A stretch of 64,000 nucleotides of DNA from Citrobacter werkmanii NBRC 105721 (GTDB lineage: Bacteria > Pseudomonadota > Gammaproteobacteria > Enterobacterales > Enterobacteriaceae): positions 1 through 64,000 of the forward strand of contig BBMW01000012.1 in NCBI GenBank assembly GCA_000759755.1, given 5' to 3'. Below, piece by piece: positions 41,813-51,870 of the stretch. The position numbers and the translations under genes are program-made. Under the pieces are notes generated by a model, which saw only the letters and a program-made list of their open reading frames with translations, ran no database searches and was not told the origin of the DNA. Every line of letters starts with the position of its first letter. Positions within the stretch are counted from its first letter, which is position 1.

Positions 41813-42331
41813 ATGAGCAAGAAGATTGCCGTTTTAATCACTGATGAGTTTGAAGATTCAGAATTTACATCACCAGCAGCAGAATTCCGCCAGGCCGGGC
41901 ATGAAGTCATCACCATTGAAAAACAGGCAGGAAAAACGGTGAAGGGGAAAAAAGGTGAAGCCAGCGTCACCATCGATAAAGCGATCGAGGATGTGCGCCC
42001 TGCCGATTTTGACGCCCTGCTACTGCCAGGCGGTCACTCGCCGGACTACCTGCGCGGGGACGATCGTTTCGTGACCTTTACCCGGGATTTTGTTAACAAC
42101 GGCAAGCCGGTGTTTGCTATTTGCCACGGCCCACAGTTGCTGATCAGCGCGGATGTCATTCGTGGCCGTAAACTTACCGCCGTGAAACCTATCATCATTG
42201 ACGTAAAAAACGCGGGCGCCGAATTTTACGATCAGGAAATGGTGAATGATAACGATCAGCTGATAACCAGCCGAACACCGGACGATCTTCCGGCGTTTAA
42301 CCGTGAGGCATTACGTATTCTCGGGGCGTGA
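41813..42331 (+). CDS. yhbO: DJ-1/PfpI-family protein/nucleic-acid deglycase YhbO
   Basis: Stress protein of 172 residues. The nucleophile is the cysteine in [14 protein letters not shown], with [13 protein letters not shown]. Reported to reverse early glycation by methylglyoxal and glyoxal. ATG after GGAGG. The 3' end overlaps the convergent yhbP by 21 bases. Confidence 0.95.
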   Translation: MSKKIAVLITDEFEDSEFTSPAAEFRQAGHEVITIEKQAGKTVKGKKGEASVTIDKAIEDVRPADFDALLLPGGHSPDYLRGDDRFVTFTRDFVNNGKPVFAICHGPQLLISADVIRGRKLTAVKPIIIDVKNAGAEFYDQEMVNDNDQLITSRTPDDLPAFNREALRILGA

Positions 42332-42754
42332 ATCACGTAGCCAGAGCATCTTTTTGCCAAAGCCCAGCGTGTTATCGGTGAATTTGATTTCATCCAGCCG
42401 AATCTCCCACACGGGTGCAGGCAACATTCTGGCCACGGGGAAGCGGCGATTATACGCTTTACGCGCAACGTCGCTCTCCTCTCCCTCAAGACGGCGGATT
42501 TCCCCTTTAAACTGTACCCCACGAATCAGGGCGACCGTTTTGGGCTGGCCGTTTACCGTGCCGGCAACGGGCGCGCGCGGGCCGGACATCTGAGCATGGC
42601 GCGTTATCTCTTCGGTCAGCACATAGAATGCCATCTTCTGAGCATCAAACAGGTAAAACGCATTCGCGCACCACAATTCACCCTCATGGTGTACACACCA
42701 GGTCACGACATGCTGCTTCGCCAGCCACCGGGTCATCGCAGTCAGTGTTTCCAT
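42311..42754 (-). CDS. yhbP: UPF0306 flavin-binding-like protein YhbP
   Basis: 147 residues, pyridoxamine-phosphate-oxidase-like split-barrel family (UPF0306). Conserved segments [18 protein letters not shown] and [15 protein letters not shown]. Function unknown. The length equals E. coli YhbP. Confidence 0.93.
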   Translation of the reverse strand: METLTAMTRWLAKQHVVTWCVHHEGELWCANAFYLFDAQKMAFYVLTEEITRHAQMSGPRAPVAGTVNGQPKTVALIRGVQFKGEIRRLEGEESDVARKAYNRRFPVARMLPAPVWEIRLDEIKFTDNTLGFGKKMLWLRDSRPENT

Positions 42755-42806
42755 TTCTGTTCTCTTTTATACTGTAGGCCTGAAAATTATCACGTCGATG
42801 GTGACA

Positions 42807-43106
42807 ATGACACCCTGGTATCTGTACCTGATCCGTACCGCGGACAACGCCTTATACACCGGAATTACCACCGATGTGGAGCGCCGATATAAGCAACATC
42901 AGAGCGGGAAAGGCGCGAAGGCGCTGCGTGGAAAGGGGGAACTCTCCCTGGCATTTGCGGCGCAGGTCGGCGACCGTTCGCTGGCTCTGCGCATCGAGTA
43001 TCGCGTCAAACAGCTCACAAAGCGTCAAAAAGAGCGCCTTGTAGAAGGCGAAGGGCTTGAGGCTCTGCTGAGCAGCCTGCAAGCCCCGGATGTTAAAAAC
43101 GATTGA
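42807..43106 (+). CDS. yhbQ: GIY-YIG nuclease-family protein YhbQ
   Basis: Single GIY-YIG domain of about 99 residues. The motif is split as [20 protein letters not shown], with the catalytic arginine nearby in [13 protein letters not shown] prefer the ATG at 42807 (MTPWYLYL), as in E. coli; an ATG at 42798 adds three residues and lacks a ribosome site. A DNA-repair role is reported but not firmly settled. Overlaps convergent yhbS by 14 bases. Confidence 0.93.
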   Translation: MTPWYLYLIRTADNALYTGITTDVERRYKQHQSGKGAKALRGKGELSLAFAAQVGDRSLALRIEYRVKQLTKRQKERLVEGEGLEALLSSLQAPDVKND

Positions 43107-43596
43107 AGTGATCGTGGTATTCCACCAGGCCCGTCACGCCCTCCAGCGCATCGTCCGCCAGGCGATGAACCTGGAACGCGCTTTCGGTGCCCGGCCAGCG
43201 GCAGCGCAGGTCATGATGTGCTGCCAGCTCAAAGCCAAAGCGGCTGTACAGTGCCGGATCGCCCAGCGTAACCACTGCGGCGTAGCCAAACTCGTTCAGG
43301 GAATCGAGTCCTTCATAGACCAGCTGACGCGCCAGCCCCTGCCCCCGGTAGTTTTCATCCACCGCGAGCGGCGCCATGCCGACCCATTGCAGATCTTCGC
43401 CCTGAACATCGACAGGACTAAACGCGACGTAACCCACTACCTGACCTTCGTCATCGGTCGCAACCAAACCCAGCGTTAAGAAACCATCTTCACGCAGGTC
43501 GTGCACTAATTTCGCTTCCGCATCGCTCTCAAATGAACGGCGTAACAGCGCATCAATACCAGGGGCATCAATGGGAATCTCAACTCGAATCAGCAT
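43093..43596 (-). CDS. yhbS: GNAT-family acetyltransferase YhbS
   Basis: 167 residues, GNAT fold. The acetyl-CoA site is in [20 protein letters not shown]. Substrate not known from sequence. The start overlaps the ubiT stop by seven bases, so the two are co-transcribed. Confidence 0.94.
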   Translation of the reverse strand: MLIRVEIPIDAPGIDALLRRSFESDAEAKLVHDLREDGFLTLGLVATDDEGQVVGYVAFSPVDVQGEDLQWVGMAPLAVDENYRGQGLARQLVYEGLDSLNEFGYAAVVTLGDPALYSRFGFELAAHHDLRCRWPGTESAFQVHRLADDALEGVTGLVEYHDHFNRF

Positions 43597-44114
43597 GGCT
43601 CACCTACCGAGGTCTGTTTGGTGTCTGGCGTTGTTTTCATTCCCGCCTCAACAAAATCCGCCAACTGCATCAGCATGACGCGCAGCGCTTTAGGCATCTG
43701 ATCCAGCTCGATGGCGTCCATCAGATTTTTTACATACAGCCCTAATTCTGTATCACCTTCAATTACCAGGCGACGCTGGAAGAAAAGCGTATCCGGATCC
43801 TGCTTACGTGCCGCAATCATCAGTAAGTCACTGGCGTCAGCGCTAAAACTCACATCCGCATCGGCATTTTGGCTGACGATAAGTTTATCGTTCTCAACAG
43901 AGGTATACCATTTGAGACCAATGTCACGTACATGGATGCTTAACCAGCGGCCTTCGAGAAACTCCAGCTCTCCATCAGCCAGCGCCTGGCTAAACTGCCA
44001 GCTCAGAACCTGCTCCAGGACCTGGCGCTTCAGCGCAAAGGGCGTCAGTTTAACCGGTACACTCATCAGAGAAGGACCAAAATGTACTAAGCGTGAACGC
44101 AGTTTATCCAACAC
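43590..44114 (-). CDS. ubiT: Ubiquinone biosynthesis accessory factor UbiT
   Basis: Formerly yhbT; SCP2 lipid-binding domain protein of 174 residues. Needed with UbiU and UbiV for oxygen-independent ubiquinone synthesis; it probably binds hydrophobic intermediates. Start GTG at 44114 (VLDKLRS) follows GGAG at eight bases and matches E. coli; a TTG at 44135 is rejected. Divergent from ubiU. Confidence 0.94.
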   Translation of the reverse strand: MLDKLRSRLVHFGPSLMSVPVKLTPFALKRQVLEQVLSWQFSQALADGELEFLEGRWLSIHVRDIGLKWYTSVENDKLIVSQNADADVSFSADASDLLMIAARKQDPDTLFFQRRLVIEGDTELGLYVKNLMDAIELDQMPKALRVMLMQLADFVEAGMKTTPDTKQTSVGEPC

Positions 44115-44334
44115 GAGCTTTACTCCCTGTTTCAATAGTCCTGCTATTTTGCCATATCAAATAAACGACATAGCGGCATAAATCAACAATTCGATGCGAA
44201 ATTGTTACCTCTTTATTGCTGTCACCAATACGACTTTAACTGCCTCAAATCAAAAATTGTCTCAGCAAGGTTAACTAAAATCCCTCTTCGTTAACATTTC
44301 TGCGCCTTTCACGGCGCAACGTTCAGGATAAATT

Positions 44335-45330
44335 ATGGAGCTGCTCTGCCCTGCCGGAAATCTCCCGGCGCTTAAGGCGGCCATCGAGAACGGCGCTGAT
44401 GCTGTCTACATCGGGCTGAAAGATGATACCAACGCCCGTCATTTCGCCGGCCTTAATTTTACCGAGAAAAAATTGCAGGAAGCGGTGAGTTTTGTCCATC
44501 AACACCGCCGTAAGCTGCACATCGCGATTAACACCTTTGCGCATCCGGATGGTTATGCGCGCTGGCAGCGTGCCGTAGATATGGCGGCGCAACTGGGTGC
44601 GGATGCGCTGATCCTTGCCGATCTTGCCATGCTTGAGTATGCCGCAGAGCGCTATCCGCATATTGAGCGCCATGTCTCTGTTCAGGCATCTGCTACCAAC
44701 GAAGAGGCGATTAATTTTTATCATCGCAACTTTGATGTCGCCCGTGTGGTGCTGCCGCGCGTGTTGTCTATTCATCAGGTGAAACAGCTCGCTCGCGTCA
44801 CGCCTGTTCCACTCGAAGTGTTCGCCTTTGGGAGTTTGTGCATTATGGCGGAAGGCCGGTGTTATCTTTCATCCTACCTGACGGGCGAATCGCCTAACAC
44901 GGTTGGCGCCTGCTCTCCCGCGCGTTTTGTTCGCTGGCAGCAGACCCAACAGGGCCTGGAATCCCGTCTGAATGAAGTGCTGATTGACCGCTATCAGGAC
45001 GGAGAAAACGCCGGTTATCCGACGTTGTGTAAAGGCCGCTATCTGGTTGACGGCGAGCGCTATCATGCGCTGGAAGAACCCACCAGCCTGAACACACTGG
45101 AGCTGCTGCCGGAGCTGCTGGCGGCCAATATTGCCTCGGTAAAAATCGAGGGACGCCAGCGTAGCCCGGCCTACGTCAGCCAGGTGGCGAAAGTGTGGCG
45201 TCAGGCAATCGACCGCTGTATAGCCGACCCGCAAAACTACGCACCACAGGCGGCATGGATGGAAACGCTCGGTTCCATGTCCGAAGGCACGCAGACCACG
45301 CTAGGCGCGTATCACCGTAAATGGCAGTGA
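44335..45330 (+). CDS. ubiU: Oxygen-independent ubiquinone hydroxylation protein UbiU
   Basis: Formerly yhbU; peptidase-U32-family protein of 331 residues. It forms a heterodimer with UbiV carrying 4Fe-4S clusters and hydroxylates the ubiquinone ring anaerobically. Conserved MELLCPAGNLPALKAAIENG, ADLAMLEY, FAFGSLCIMAEGRCYLSSY and a cysteine set within GACSPARF and TLCKGRYLV. The stop is eight bases before ubiV. Confidence 0.96.
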   Translation: MELLCPAGNLPALKAAIENGADAVYIGLKDDTNARHFAGLNFTEKKLQEAVSFVHQHRRKLHIAINTFAHPDGYARWQRAVDMAAQLGADALILADLAMLEYAAERYPHIERHVSVQASATNEEAINFYHRNFDVARVVLPRVLSIHQVKQLARVTPVPLEVFAFGSLCIMAEGRCYLSSYLTGESPNTVGACSPARFVRWQQTQQGLESRLNEVLIDRYQDGENAGYPTLCKGRYLVDGERYHALEEPTSLNTLELLPELLAANIASVKIEGRQRSPAYVSQVAKVWRQAIDRCIADPQNYAPQAAWMETLGSMSEGTQTTLGAYHRKWQ

Positions 45331-45338
45331 GAGAAGCA

Positions 45339-46217
45339 ATGAAATATTCCTTAGGGCCGGTGCTGTGGTACTGGCCAAAAGAAACGCTGGAAGATTTTTA
45401 TCAGCAGGCCGCCGCCAGCCAGGCCGATATTATCTATCTTGGCGAAGCGGTATGCAGTAAACGCCGTGCCACCAAAGTGAGCGACTGGATCGATATGGCG
45501 AAGTCGCTCGCTGGCAGCGGTAAACAGGTGGTGCTGTCAACGCTGGCGCTGGTGCAAGCCTCGTCTGAGCTGGGCGAATTAAAGCGCTACGTCGAAAACG
45601 GCGACTTCCTACTGGAAGCCAGCGATCTCGGCGTGGTAAACATGTGCGCCGAGCGTAAGCTGCCGTTTGTCGCCGGACACGCGCTCAACTGCTACAACGC
45701 GGTGACGCTGCGTTTACTGCTCAAACAAGGGATGGTGCGCTGGTGTATGCCGGTAGAATTATCTCGCGACTGGCTGATCAATCTGCTCAACCAGTGTGAA
45801 GAGTTGGCTATCCGCGATAAGTTTGAAGTAGAGGTATTGAGCTACGGCCATCTGCCGCTGGCGTACTCTGCCCGCTGCTTTACGGCGCGCTCCGAAGACC
45901 GACCAAAAGACGAATGTGAAACCTGCTGCATCAAATACCCGAACGGGCGAGATGTGCTGTCGCAGGAGAATCAGCAGGTCTTTGTTCTCAACGGGATCCA
46001 GACCATGAGCGGCTATGTTTATAACCTCGGTAACGAGCTGACATCCATGCAGGGTCTGGTGGATATTGTGCGCCTGTCACCTTCTGGCACGGAAACATTC
46101 GATATGCTTGATGCCTTCCGCGCCAATGAAAATGGCACTGCCCCATTACCGCTCGCCGCTCATAGCGACTGCAACGGTTACTGGAAACGTCTGGCCGGGC
46201 TGGAGCTGCAGGCGTAA
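45339..46217 (+). CDS. ubiV: Oxygen-independent ubiquinone hydroxylation protein UbiV
   Basis: Formerly yhbV; U32-family protein of 292 residues, partner of UbiU. Cluster cysteines are visible in AVCSKRRATK and in CFTARSEDRPKDECETCCIK. Start at 45339 (MKYSLGPVLWYWPKE) after GAGAAGC; an earlier in-frame ATG at 45321 overlaps ubiU and is not preferred. Confidence 0.96.
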   Translation: MKYSLGPVLWYWPKETLEDFYQQAAASQADIIYLGEAVCSKRRATKVSDWIDMAKSLAGSGKQVVLSTLALVQASSELGELKRYVENGDFLLEASDLGVVNMCAERKLPFVAGHALNCYNAVTLRLLLKQGMVRWCMPVELSRDWLINLLNQCEELAIRDKFEVEVLSYGHLPLAYSARCFTARSEDRPKDECETCCIKYPNGRDVLSQENQQVFVLNGIQTMSGYVYNLGNELTSMQGLVDIVRLSPSGTETFDMLDAFRANENGTAPLPLAAHSDCNGYWKRLAGLELQA

Positions 46218-46295
46218 AAAAGCTCACTTTGTTAACAACGTTAATCAAATTTTAATGCAGTATTAAATGATTAACCGGTAACAAAGTGAGCCGTT

Positions 46296-47303
46296 ATGAC
46301 TGACAAAACTATTCCGTTCTCGGTGCTGGATCTGGCACCGATCCCTGAAGGATCTTCGGCAAAAGAAGCCTTTACGCACTCGCTTGATCTCGCCCGGCTG
46401 GCTGAAAAGCGCGGCTATCACCGCTACTGGCTGGCAGAACATCACAACATGACTGGCATCGCCAGCGCCGCAACCTCAGTTCTGATTGGTTATCTGGCTG
46501 CCAATACCACCACGCTGCATCTGGGTTCTGGCGGCGTGATGCTGCCCAACCATTCGCCGCTGGTGATCGCCGAGCAGTTCGGTACCCTAAATACACTGTA
46601 TCCGGGACGCATCGATCTCGGGCTTGGCCGCGCGCCGGGGAGCGATCAGCCAACGATGCGCGCGCTGCGTCGCCATATGAGTGGAGATATCGATAACTTC
46701 CCACGCGATGTAGCAGAACTGGTGGACTGGTTCGACGCCCGCGACCCGACCCCCCATGTACGCCCCGTGCCTGGATACGGCGAGCAGATCCCAGTCTGGT
46801 TATTAGGTTCCAGCTTGTATAGTGCACAGTTGGCGGCACAGCTTGGCCTGCCGTTTGCCTTCGCCTCGCACTTTGCTCCGGATATGCTGCATCAGGCGCT
46901 GCATCTGTATCGCAGCCAGTTCAAGCCCTCAGCGCGGCTGGCAAAGCCCTATGCGATGGTGTGCATCAACATCATAGCCGCCGACAGCAATCGCGACGCC
47001 GAGTTTCTTTTCACCTCGATGCAGCAGGCGTTTGTGAAACTGCGTCGTGGCGAAACCGGCCAGCTACCGCCGCCGGTAGAGAATATGCATCAACTGTGGT
47101 CCGCTTCTGAACAGTATGGCGTGCAGCAGGCGCTAAGCATGTCGCTGGTCGGTGATAAGGCGAAAGTGCGACACGGGCTGGAGGCTATCTTGCGTGAAAC
47201 CCAGGCTGATGAAATTATGGTTAACGGCCAGATTTTTGATCACCAGGCGCGGCTACACTCATTTGATTTGGCGATGGATGTGAAGCAGGAATTGTTGGGG
47301 TAG
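46296..47303 (+). CDS. yhbW: Luciferase-like monooxygenase-family protein YhbW
   Basis: FMN-dependent bacterial-luciferase-like protein of 335 residues. Typical segments [40 protein letters not shown] and [14 protein letters not shown]. Substrate unknown. It may follow ubiUV in transcription, 78 bases downstream. Confidence 0.94.
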   Translation: MTDKTIPFSVLDLAPIPEGSSAKEAFTHSLDLARLAEKRGYHRYWLAEHHNMTGIASAATSVLIGYLAANTTTLHLGSGGVMLPNHSPLVIAEQFGTLNTLYPGRIDLGLGRAPGSDQPTMRALRRHMSGDIDNFPRDVAELVDWFDARDPTPHVRPVPGYGEQIPVWLLGSSLYSAQLAAQLGLPFAFASHFAPDMLHQALHLYRSQFKPSARLAKPYAMVCINIIAADSNRDAEFLFTSMQQAFVKLRRGETGQLPPPVENMHQLWSASEQYGVQQALSMSLVGDKAKVRHGLEAILRETQADEIMVNGQIFDHQARLHSFDLAMDVKQELLG

Positions 47304-47312
47304 TACAATTTG

Positions 47313-47385
47313 TGCCGGATGGTGGCTGCGCCTTATCCGGCCTACTCAATCTCTGTAGGCCCGGTAAGGTAGCGCCACCGGGCAA
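47313..47385. repeat. REP pair between yhbW and mtr
   Basis: GCCGGATGGTGGCTGCGCCT with TATCCGGCCTAC, followed by the inverse CTGTAGGCCCGGTAAGG and GCGCCACCGGGCA. Lies between convergent genes. Confidence 0.88.
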
Positions 47386-47390
47386 TTGTT

Positions 47391-48635
47391 CTACTGGTAC
47401 ACTGGCAGCAGGTTAACGCTCGACAGGATATGGATAACCGCGTTGCCGACACCGAAGACCAGAATCAGGGCAATCATCGGTTTACCGCCCCAAACACGGA
47501 ATTTCGGGCTGCCGAAACGTTCGCGGGATTTACGTGCCAACAGCGCTGGCACAATGGCAGCCCAGATAGTTGCAGCTAAACCTGCATAACCAATGGCGTA
47601 CAGAAAACCGTTCGGCCACAGCAGGCCACCGACAATTGGCGGGACAAATGTCAGCAGTGCCGTTTTGAAACGACCCATTGCCGAGTCATCAAAACCAAAC
47701 AGATCCGCCAGATAGTCGAACAGACCGAGCGTCACACCGAGGAATGAACTCGCCACCGCAAAGTTGGAGAACACCACCAGCAGCAGATCCAGACTACGGC
47801 TGTTCAGCACACCGCTCAGCGCTTGGACCAGCACGTCAATATTCCCGCCCTGCTGCGCAATACCAATAAATTCCGGACGAGGAATATTCCCCATCGTACC
47901 CAGCAACCATACGATATACAGCACCAGCGCCAGCAGCGTGCCGTATACCAGGCACTTAACGATGGTCTTGGGATCCTTGCCGTAATACTTCATCAGGCTC
48001 GGGACGTTGCCGTGATAACCAAACGACGCCAGACAGAACGGCAGCGTCATCAGCAGGTACGGCGTATACGAAGCGTTGCTCTGCGCCACGTTAAACAGCG
48101 TTGCGGGCTGCACGTGTCCCAGCAGGCTGCCGAAGGTCAGGAAAAAGGTAATGACCTTCGCGCCCAGCACAATCGCCGTCATACGGCTAACCGCTTTGGT
48201 GCTTAACCACACCACAAACGCGACCAGTAGCGCAAAGCCAAGACCTGCCGCGCGCGCCGGAACGTTCAGCGACATCTCGGCAAAGGTGTGGTGCAGAATC
48301 GAACCGCTCGCCGAAATATAGGCATAGGTCAGAATGTAGAGCACAAAGGCAATAGAGATGCCGTTCACAACGTTCCAGCCTTTGCCCAGCAGATCTTTCG
48401 TGATGGTGTCGAAGCTCGAACCAATGCGGTAATTGAGGTTGGCTTCGAGGATCATCAACCCGGAGTGCAGCATGCAGAACCAGGTGAAGATCAGCGCCGC
48501 CATTGACCAGAAAAACCACGCCCCGGACATGACCACCGGCAGAGAGAACATCCCCGCGCCAATAATGGTGCCGCCGATGATCACCACGCCGCCAAGCAGC
48601 GAAGGTGACGTTTGGGTGGTGGTTAGTGTTGCCAT
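47391..48635 (-). CDS. mtr: Tryptophan-specific permease Mtr
   Basis: HAAAP-family amino-acid:proton symporter of 414 residues, about eleven membrane segments, with [20 protein letters not shown] at the start. High-affinity tryptophan (and indole) uptake. The upstream TrpR-type operator suggests repression by tryptophan as in E. coli. Confidence 0.97.
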   Translation of the reverse strand: MATLTTTQTSPSLLGGVVIIGGTIIGAGMFSLPVVMSGAWFFWSMAALIFTWFCMLHSGLMILEANLNYRIGSSFDTITKDLLGKGWNVVNGISIAFVLYILTYAYISASGSILHHTFAEMSLNVPARAAGLGFALLVAFVVWLSTKAVSRMTAIVLGAKVITFFLTFGSLLGHVQPATLFNVAQSNASYTPYLLMTLPFCLASFGYHGNVPSLMKYYGKDPKTIVKCLVYGTLLALVLYIVWLLGTMGNIPRPEFIGIAQQGGNIDVLVQALSGVLNSRSLDLLLVVFSNFAVASSFLGVTLGLFDYLADLFGFDDSAMGRFKTALLTFVPPIVGGLLWPNGFLYAIGYAGLAATIWAAIVPALLARKSRERFGSPKFRVWGGKPMIALILVFGVGNAVIHILSSVNLLPVYQ

Positions 48636-48687
48636 TTAGCCGTCTCTCCAGTCATTTATATTGTGACTACATCTCAATGTGCTGCAC

Positions 48688-48707
48688 TGTACCAGTACAC
48701 GAGTACA
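48688..48707 (-). promoter_or_regulatory. TrpR operator of mtr
   Basis: Minus strand TGTACTCGTGTACTGGTACA, a near-palindrome around GTAC steps that resembles the trp operator class and the E. coli mtr operator. It lies about 55-75 bases before the mtr start. TyrR boxes are also expected but not resolved. Confidence 0.65.
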
Positions 48708-48714
48708 ATTGAAA

Positions 48715-48746
48715 TAAAAAAAGCCCCGATTGTTGAGATCGGGGCT
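48715..48746 (-). terminator. deaD terminator
   Basis: Minus strand AGCCCCGAT, loop CTCAACA, ATCGGGGCT, then TTTTTT. It lies 34 bases past the deaD stop. Confidence 0.93.
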
Positions 48747-48780
48747 GTATATATTACTTTACGCTGTTAAACCGTGAGGC

Positions 48781-50697
48781 TTATGCGTCACCGCCGAAAC
48801 GACGACGACCGGCTGAGTCATCACGACGCGGAGCTGAAGAATCGTCACGGCGCGGGCCACGACCACCTTCACGACGTTCGCCGCTGAAACGACGACCATC
48901 ACCACGACCGCCTTCACGACGCTCGCCGCCAAAACCACGGCCTTCACCGCGACCGCCTTCACGACGCTCGCCGCTGAAGCGACCACCGCCACGACGCTCA
49001 CCACCGGTGTGCGGTACTGCATCGCCAACCAGTTGCATGTTCATCGGCTTGTTCAGGATGCGGGTACGGGTAAAGTGCTGCAGCACGTCGCCCGGCATAC
49101 CTTTCGGCAGTTCGATAGTGGAGTGGGAAGCAAACAGCTTGATATTACCGATGTAACGGCTGCTGATATCACCTTCGTTAGCAATCGCGCCAACGATATG
49201 ACGTACTTCAACACCGTCATCACGACCCACTTCAATGCGGTACAGCTGCATATCACCAACGTCACGACGTTCACGACGCGGACGGTCTTCACGGTCGCCA
49301 CGCGGGCCACGATCGTTGCGGTCACGCGGACCACGATCGTCACGGTCGCGGAATTCGCGTTTCGGACGCATCGGCGCATCTGGCGGCAGGATCAGCGGAC
49401 GTTCGCCCTGAGCCATTTTCAGCAGTGCGGCTGCCAGCGTTTCGATATCCAGCTCTTCTTCCGGCTGCATTTTCGCCAGCAGAGCACGGTACTGATCCAG
49501 ATCGCTGCTTTCCAACTGCTGCTGTACTTTCGCCGCGAATTTTTCCAGACGGCGTTTGCCCAGCAGCTCTGCATTCGGCAGTTCTACTTCTGGAATGGTC
49601 AGCTTCATGGTGCGTTCGATGTTACGCAGCAGACGACGCTCACGGTTCTCAACGAACAGCAGCGCACGACCCGCACGACCCGCACGACCGGTACGGCCGA
49701 TACGGTGAACGTAAGACTCGGAATCCATCGGGATGTCGTAGTTAACAACCAGGCTGATACGCTCAACGTCCAGGCCACGGGCCGCAACGTCGGTTGCAAT
49801 CAGAATATCCAGACGGCCATCTTTCAGACGCTCCAGAGTCTGCTCACGCAGAGACTGGTTCATGTCGCCGTTCAGTGCAGCGCTGCTATAACCGCTACGC
49901 TCCAGCGCTTCTGCCACTTCCAGGGTCGCATTTTTGGTACGGACGAAGATAATCGCCGCATCAAAATCTTCTGCTTCCAGGAAACGCACCAGCGCTTCAT
50001 TTTTACGCATGCCCCATACAGTCCAGTAGCTCTGGCTGATGTCAGGACGGGTAGTAACGCTGGACTGAATACGTACTTCCTGCGGCTCTTTCATAAAGCG
50101 GCGGGTAATACGACGAATCGCTTCCGGCATGGTGGCAGAGAACAGAGCGGTCTGATGACCTTCCGGGATCTGCGCCATGATGGTTTCAACGTCTTCGATG
50201 AAGCCCATACGCAGCATTTCATCAGCTTCGTCCAGTACCAGACCGCTCAGTTTGGAGAGGTCCAGAGTACCGCGCTTCAGGTGATCCAGCAGACGGCCCG
50301 GCGTACCGACGACGATCTGTGGTCCCTGACGCAGAGCACGTAATTGCACGTCATAACGCTGGCCGCCGTACAGGGCTACCACGTTCACGCCGCGCATGTG
50401 TTTAGAGAAATCCGTCATGGCTTCTGCAACCTGAACCGCCAGTTCGCGGGTCGGTGCCAGCACCAGAATCTGAGGTGCCTTCAGCTCAGGATCAAGATTG
50501 TTGAGCAGCGGTAAAGAGAACGCTGCCGTTTTGCCGCTACCGGTCTGGGCCATACCCAGAACATCGCGACCGCCCAGCAGATGCGGAATGCACTCTGCCT
50601 GGATTGGAGATGGTTTTTCGTAACCCAGATCGTTAAGGGCTTCAAGGATAGGAGCCTTCAGGCCCAGATCTGCAAAAGTGGTTTCGAATTCAGCCAT
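48781..50697 (-). CDS. deaD: Cold-shock ATP-dependent RNA helicase DeaD (CsdA)
   Basis: DEAD-box helicase of 638 residues. Walker [28 protein letters not shown] and [15 protein letters not shown] define the helicase core (about 1-370), followed by a dimerisation region, an RNA-binding domain (about 485-560) and a basic Gly/Arg tail. Acts in 50S assembly and mRNA decay at low temperature. Start at 50697 ([12 protein letters not shown]). It overlaps the leader gene yrbN by eight bases. Confidence 0.97.
48800..49005. repeat. Internal RGG-type repeats in the deaD tail
   Basis: The DNA repeats units coding GERREGGRG(E/D)GR: about four imperfect copies of roughly 36-48 bases. They encode the arginine/glycine-rich, RNA-binding C-terminus. 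The copy number differs from E. coli, as expected for replication slippage. Confidence 0.8.
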
Positions 50698-50770
50698 GTA
50701 GTACGTGTGCCTCAAAATTAATGGCGGCCAGTCTACATAACTCATCATGAAATTGATCTGCAATTTTCAT
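50690..50770 (-). CDS. yrbN: Small protein YrbN, leader of deaD
   Basis: A 26-codon frame reading [12 protein letters not shown] then [14 protein letters not shown], nearly the same as the E. coli small protein YrbN. It ends TGA eight bases inside deaD (CTACATGGCTGA), so translation of the two is probably coupled. It may act mainly as a translational regulator of deaD in cis; no separate function is evident. Confidence 0.88.
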
Positions 50771-50876
50771 TGAAAAGTGTGAACCGGCTCAAAGTAGGTG
50801 TATTAACGAACAACAACGCCCTCACCCGTGAAGGTGATGGCAATCAAAAAAGATTACGGGCTGATGTGTACGTCAG

Positions 50877-51761
50877 CTATTGCTGGTCCGATTCTGCCAG
50901 GTCATCTTGGTCCTGGCCCAGGAGCGATAATTCCAACAATGCGTATCGGTGCTCAACAAAGTTATGAACGTTGTTAGCCACCGCCAGTTTGAACAATGCC
51001 GTAGCGTTGTCCAAATCCCCCAGACTTAGGTAGTACTTACCTAAATAGAAGTTGGTTTCACTGAGATGCTCAGCGAGCGAGGTGTTATCCGTTGCGTCCG
51101 CCTTCAGGCGTTCCATCAGCGTTACTTCGCTAATGTTGCCCAGGTAGAACTCGACAATGTTCCATCCCCATTGCTCTTTATCCGATTTTTCGAAGCGTTG
51201 TTTTAACGCTTCTTTAGCCTGCTTCTCATCGAGCTTCTGCTCGGCAAGATAAAGCCACAGACTGCGGAAAGGATCATTGGGATCGTCTTGATAAAACGCC
51301 AGCAGATCATCTTGCGCTAACTTGTCGCGACCGCCGTAATACAATGCGATACCGCGATTTAAGTGCGCGTAGTTGTAAGTTGGATCAAGCTCAAGTACAG
51401 AATCAAACGCTTCATAGGCAGCATCAAAATTGCCTGCCTGCGTTAAATATATACCTAAGTAATTGAATACTTCAGGCATATCTGGTCGGATTGCCAGCGC
51501 TTGTGAAAAATCATTTCGCGCAAGTGCCCTCAGACCGAGACTATCATACAACACTCCGCGCTCATATAAAAGCTGTGCGCGTTCGTCATCGGTTAAAGCC
51601 CGGCTGGCAAGAATTTGTTCCATACGTGCCAGAATCACTTCCTGCTGCAAAGTCGGTTGCAATGGTACTGCGAGGACTTCACTCTTACGCCAGGCGGAAT
51701 TACTGCATCCAGCCAGCGTGAGTGCTGTCGCAACGAAACACCAGCGCAAAAAAGGCTTCAT
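50877..51761 (-). CDS. nlpI: TPR lipoprotein NlpI
   Basis: Outer-membrane lipoprotein of 294 residues with lipobox LTLAGC and several TPR units (for example [20 protein letters not shown]). It is an adaptor that binds the protease Prc to degrade peptidoglycan hydrolase MepS and scaffolds hydrolase complexes. Start ATG at 51761 (MKPFLRWC) preceded by GGGAG. Lies downstream of pnp. Confidence 0.97.
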   Translation of the reverse strand: MKPFLRWCFVATALTLAGCSNSAWRKSEVLAVPLQPTLQQEVILARMEQILASRALTDDERAQLLYERGVLYDSLGLRALARNDFSQALAIRPDMPEVFNYLGIYLTQAGNFDAAYEAFDSVLELDPTYNYAHLNRGIALYYGGRDKLAQDDLLAFYQDDPNDPFRSLWLYLAEQKLDEKQAKEALKQRFEKSDKEQWGWNIVEFYLGNISEVTLMERLKADATDNTSLAEHLSETNFYLGKYYLSLGDLDNATALFKLAVANNVHNFVEHRYALLELSLLGQDQDDLAESDQQ

Positions 51762-51832
51762 TTCCCACTCCCGAAGACAACGATTGAATGAACGTCCAGG
51801 TTCCCCGGTTGCTAACAAGGCGTCCTGCCGGG

Positions 51833-51860
51833 TTAAAGGCCCTCCGCTCTCACGGAGGGC
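51833..51860 (-). terminator. pnp terminator
   Basis: Minus strand GCCCTCCG, loop TGAGAG, CGGAGGGC, then CTTTAACC. The T-run is weak, so partial read-through to nlpI is likely. Confidence 0.7.
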
Positions 51861-51870
51861 AATGGCAACC

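Noticed and set aside
49009-50343. 444-residue plus-strand frame opposite deaD
   Set aside because: Antisense shadow of the DEAD-box helicase.
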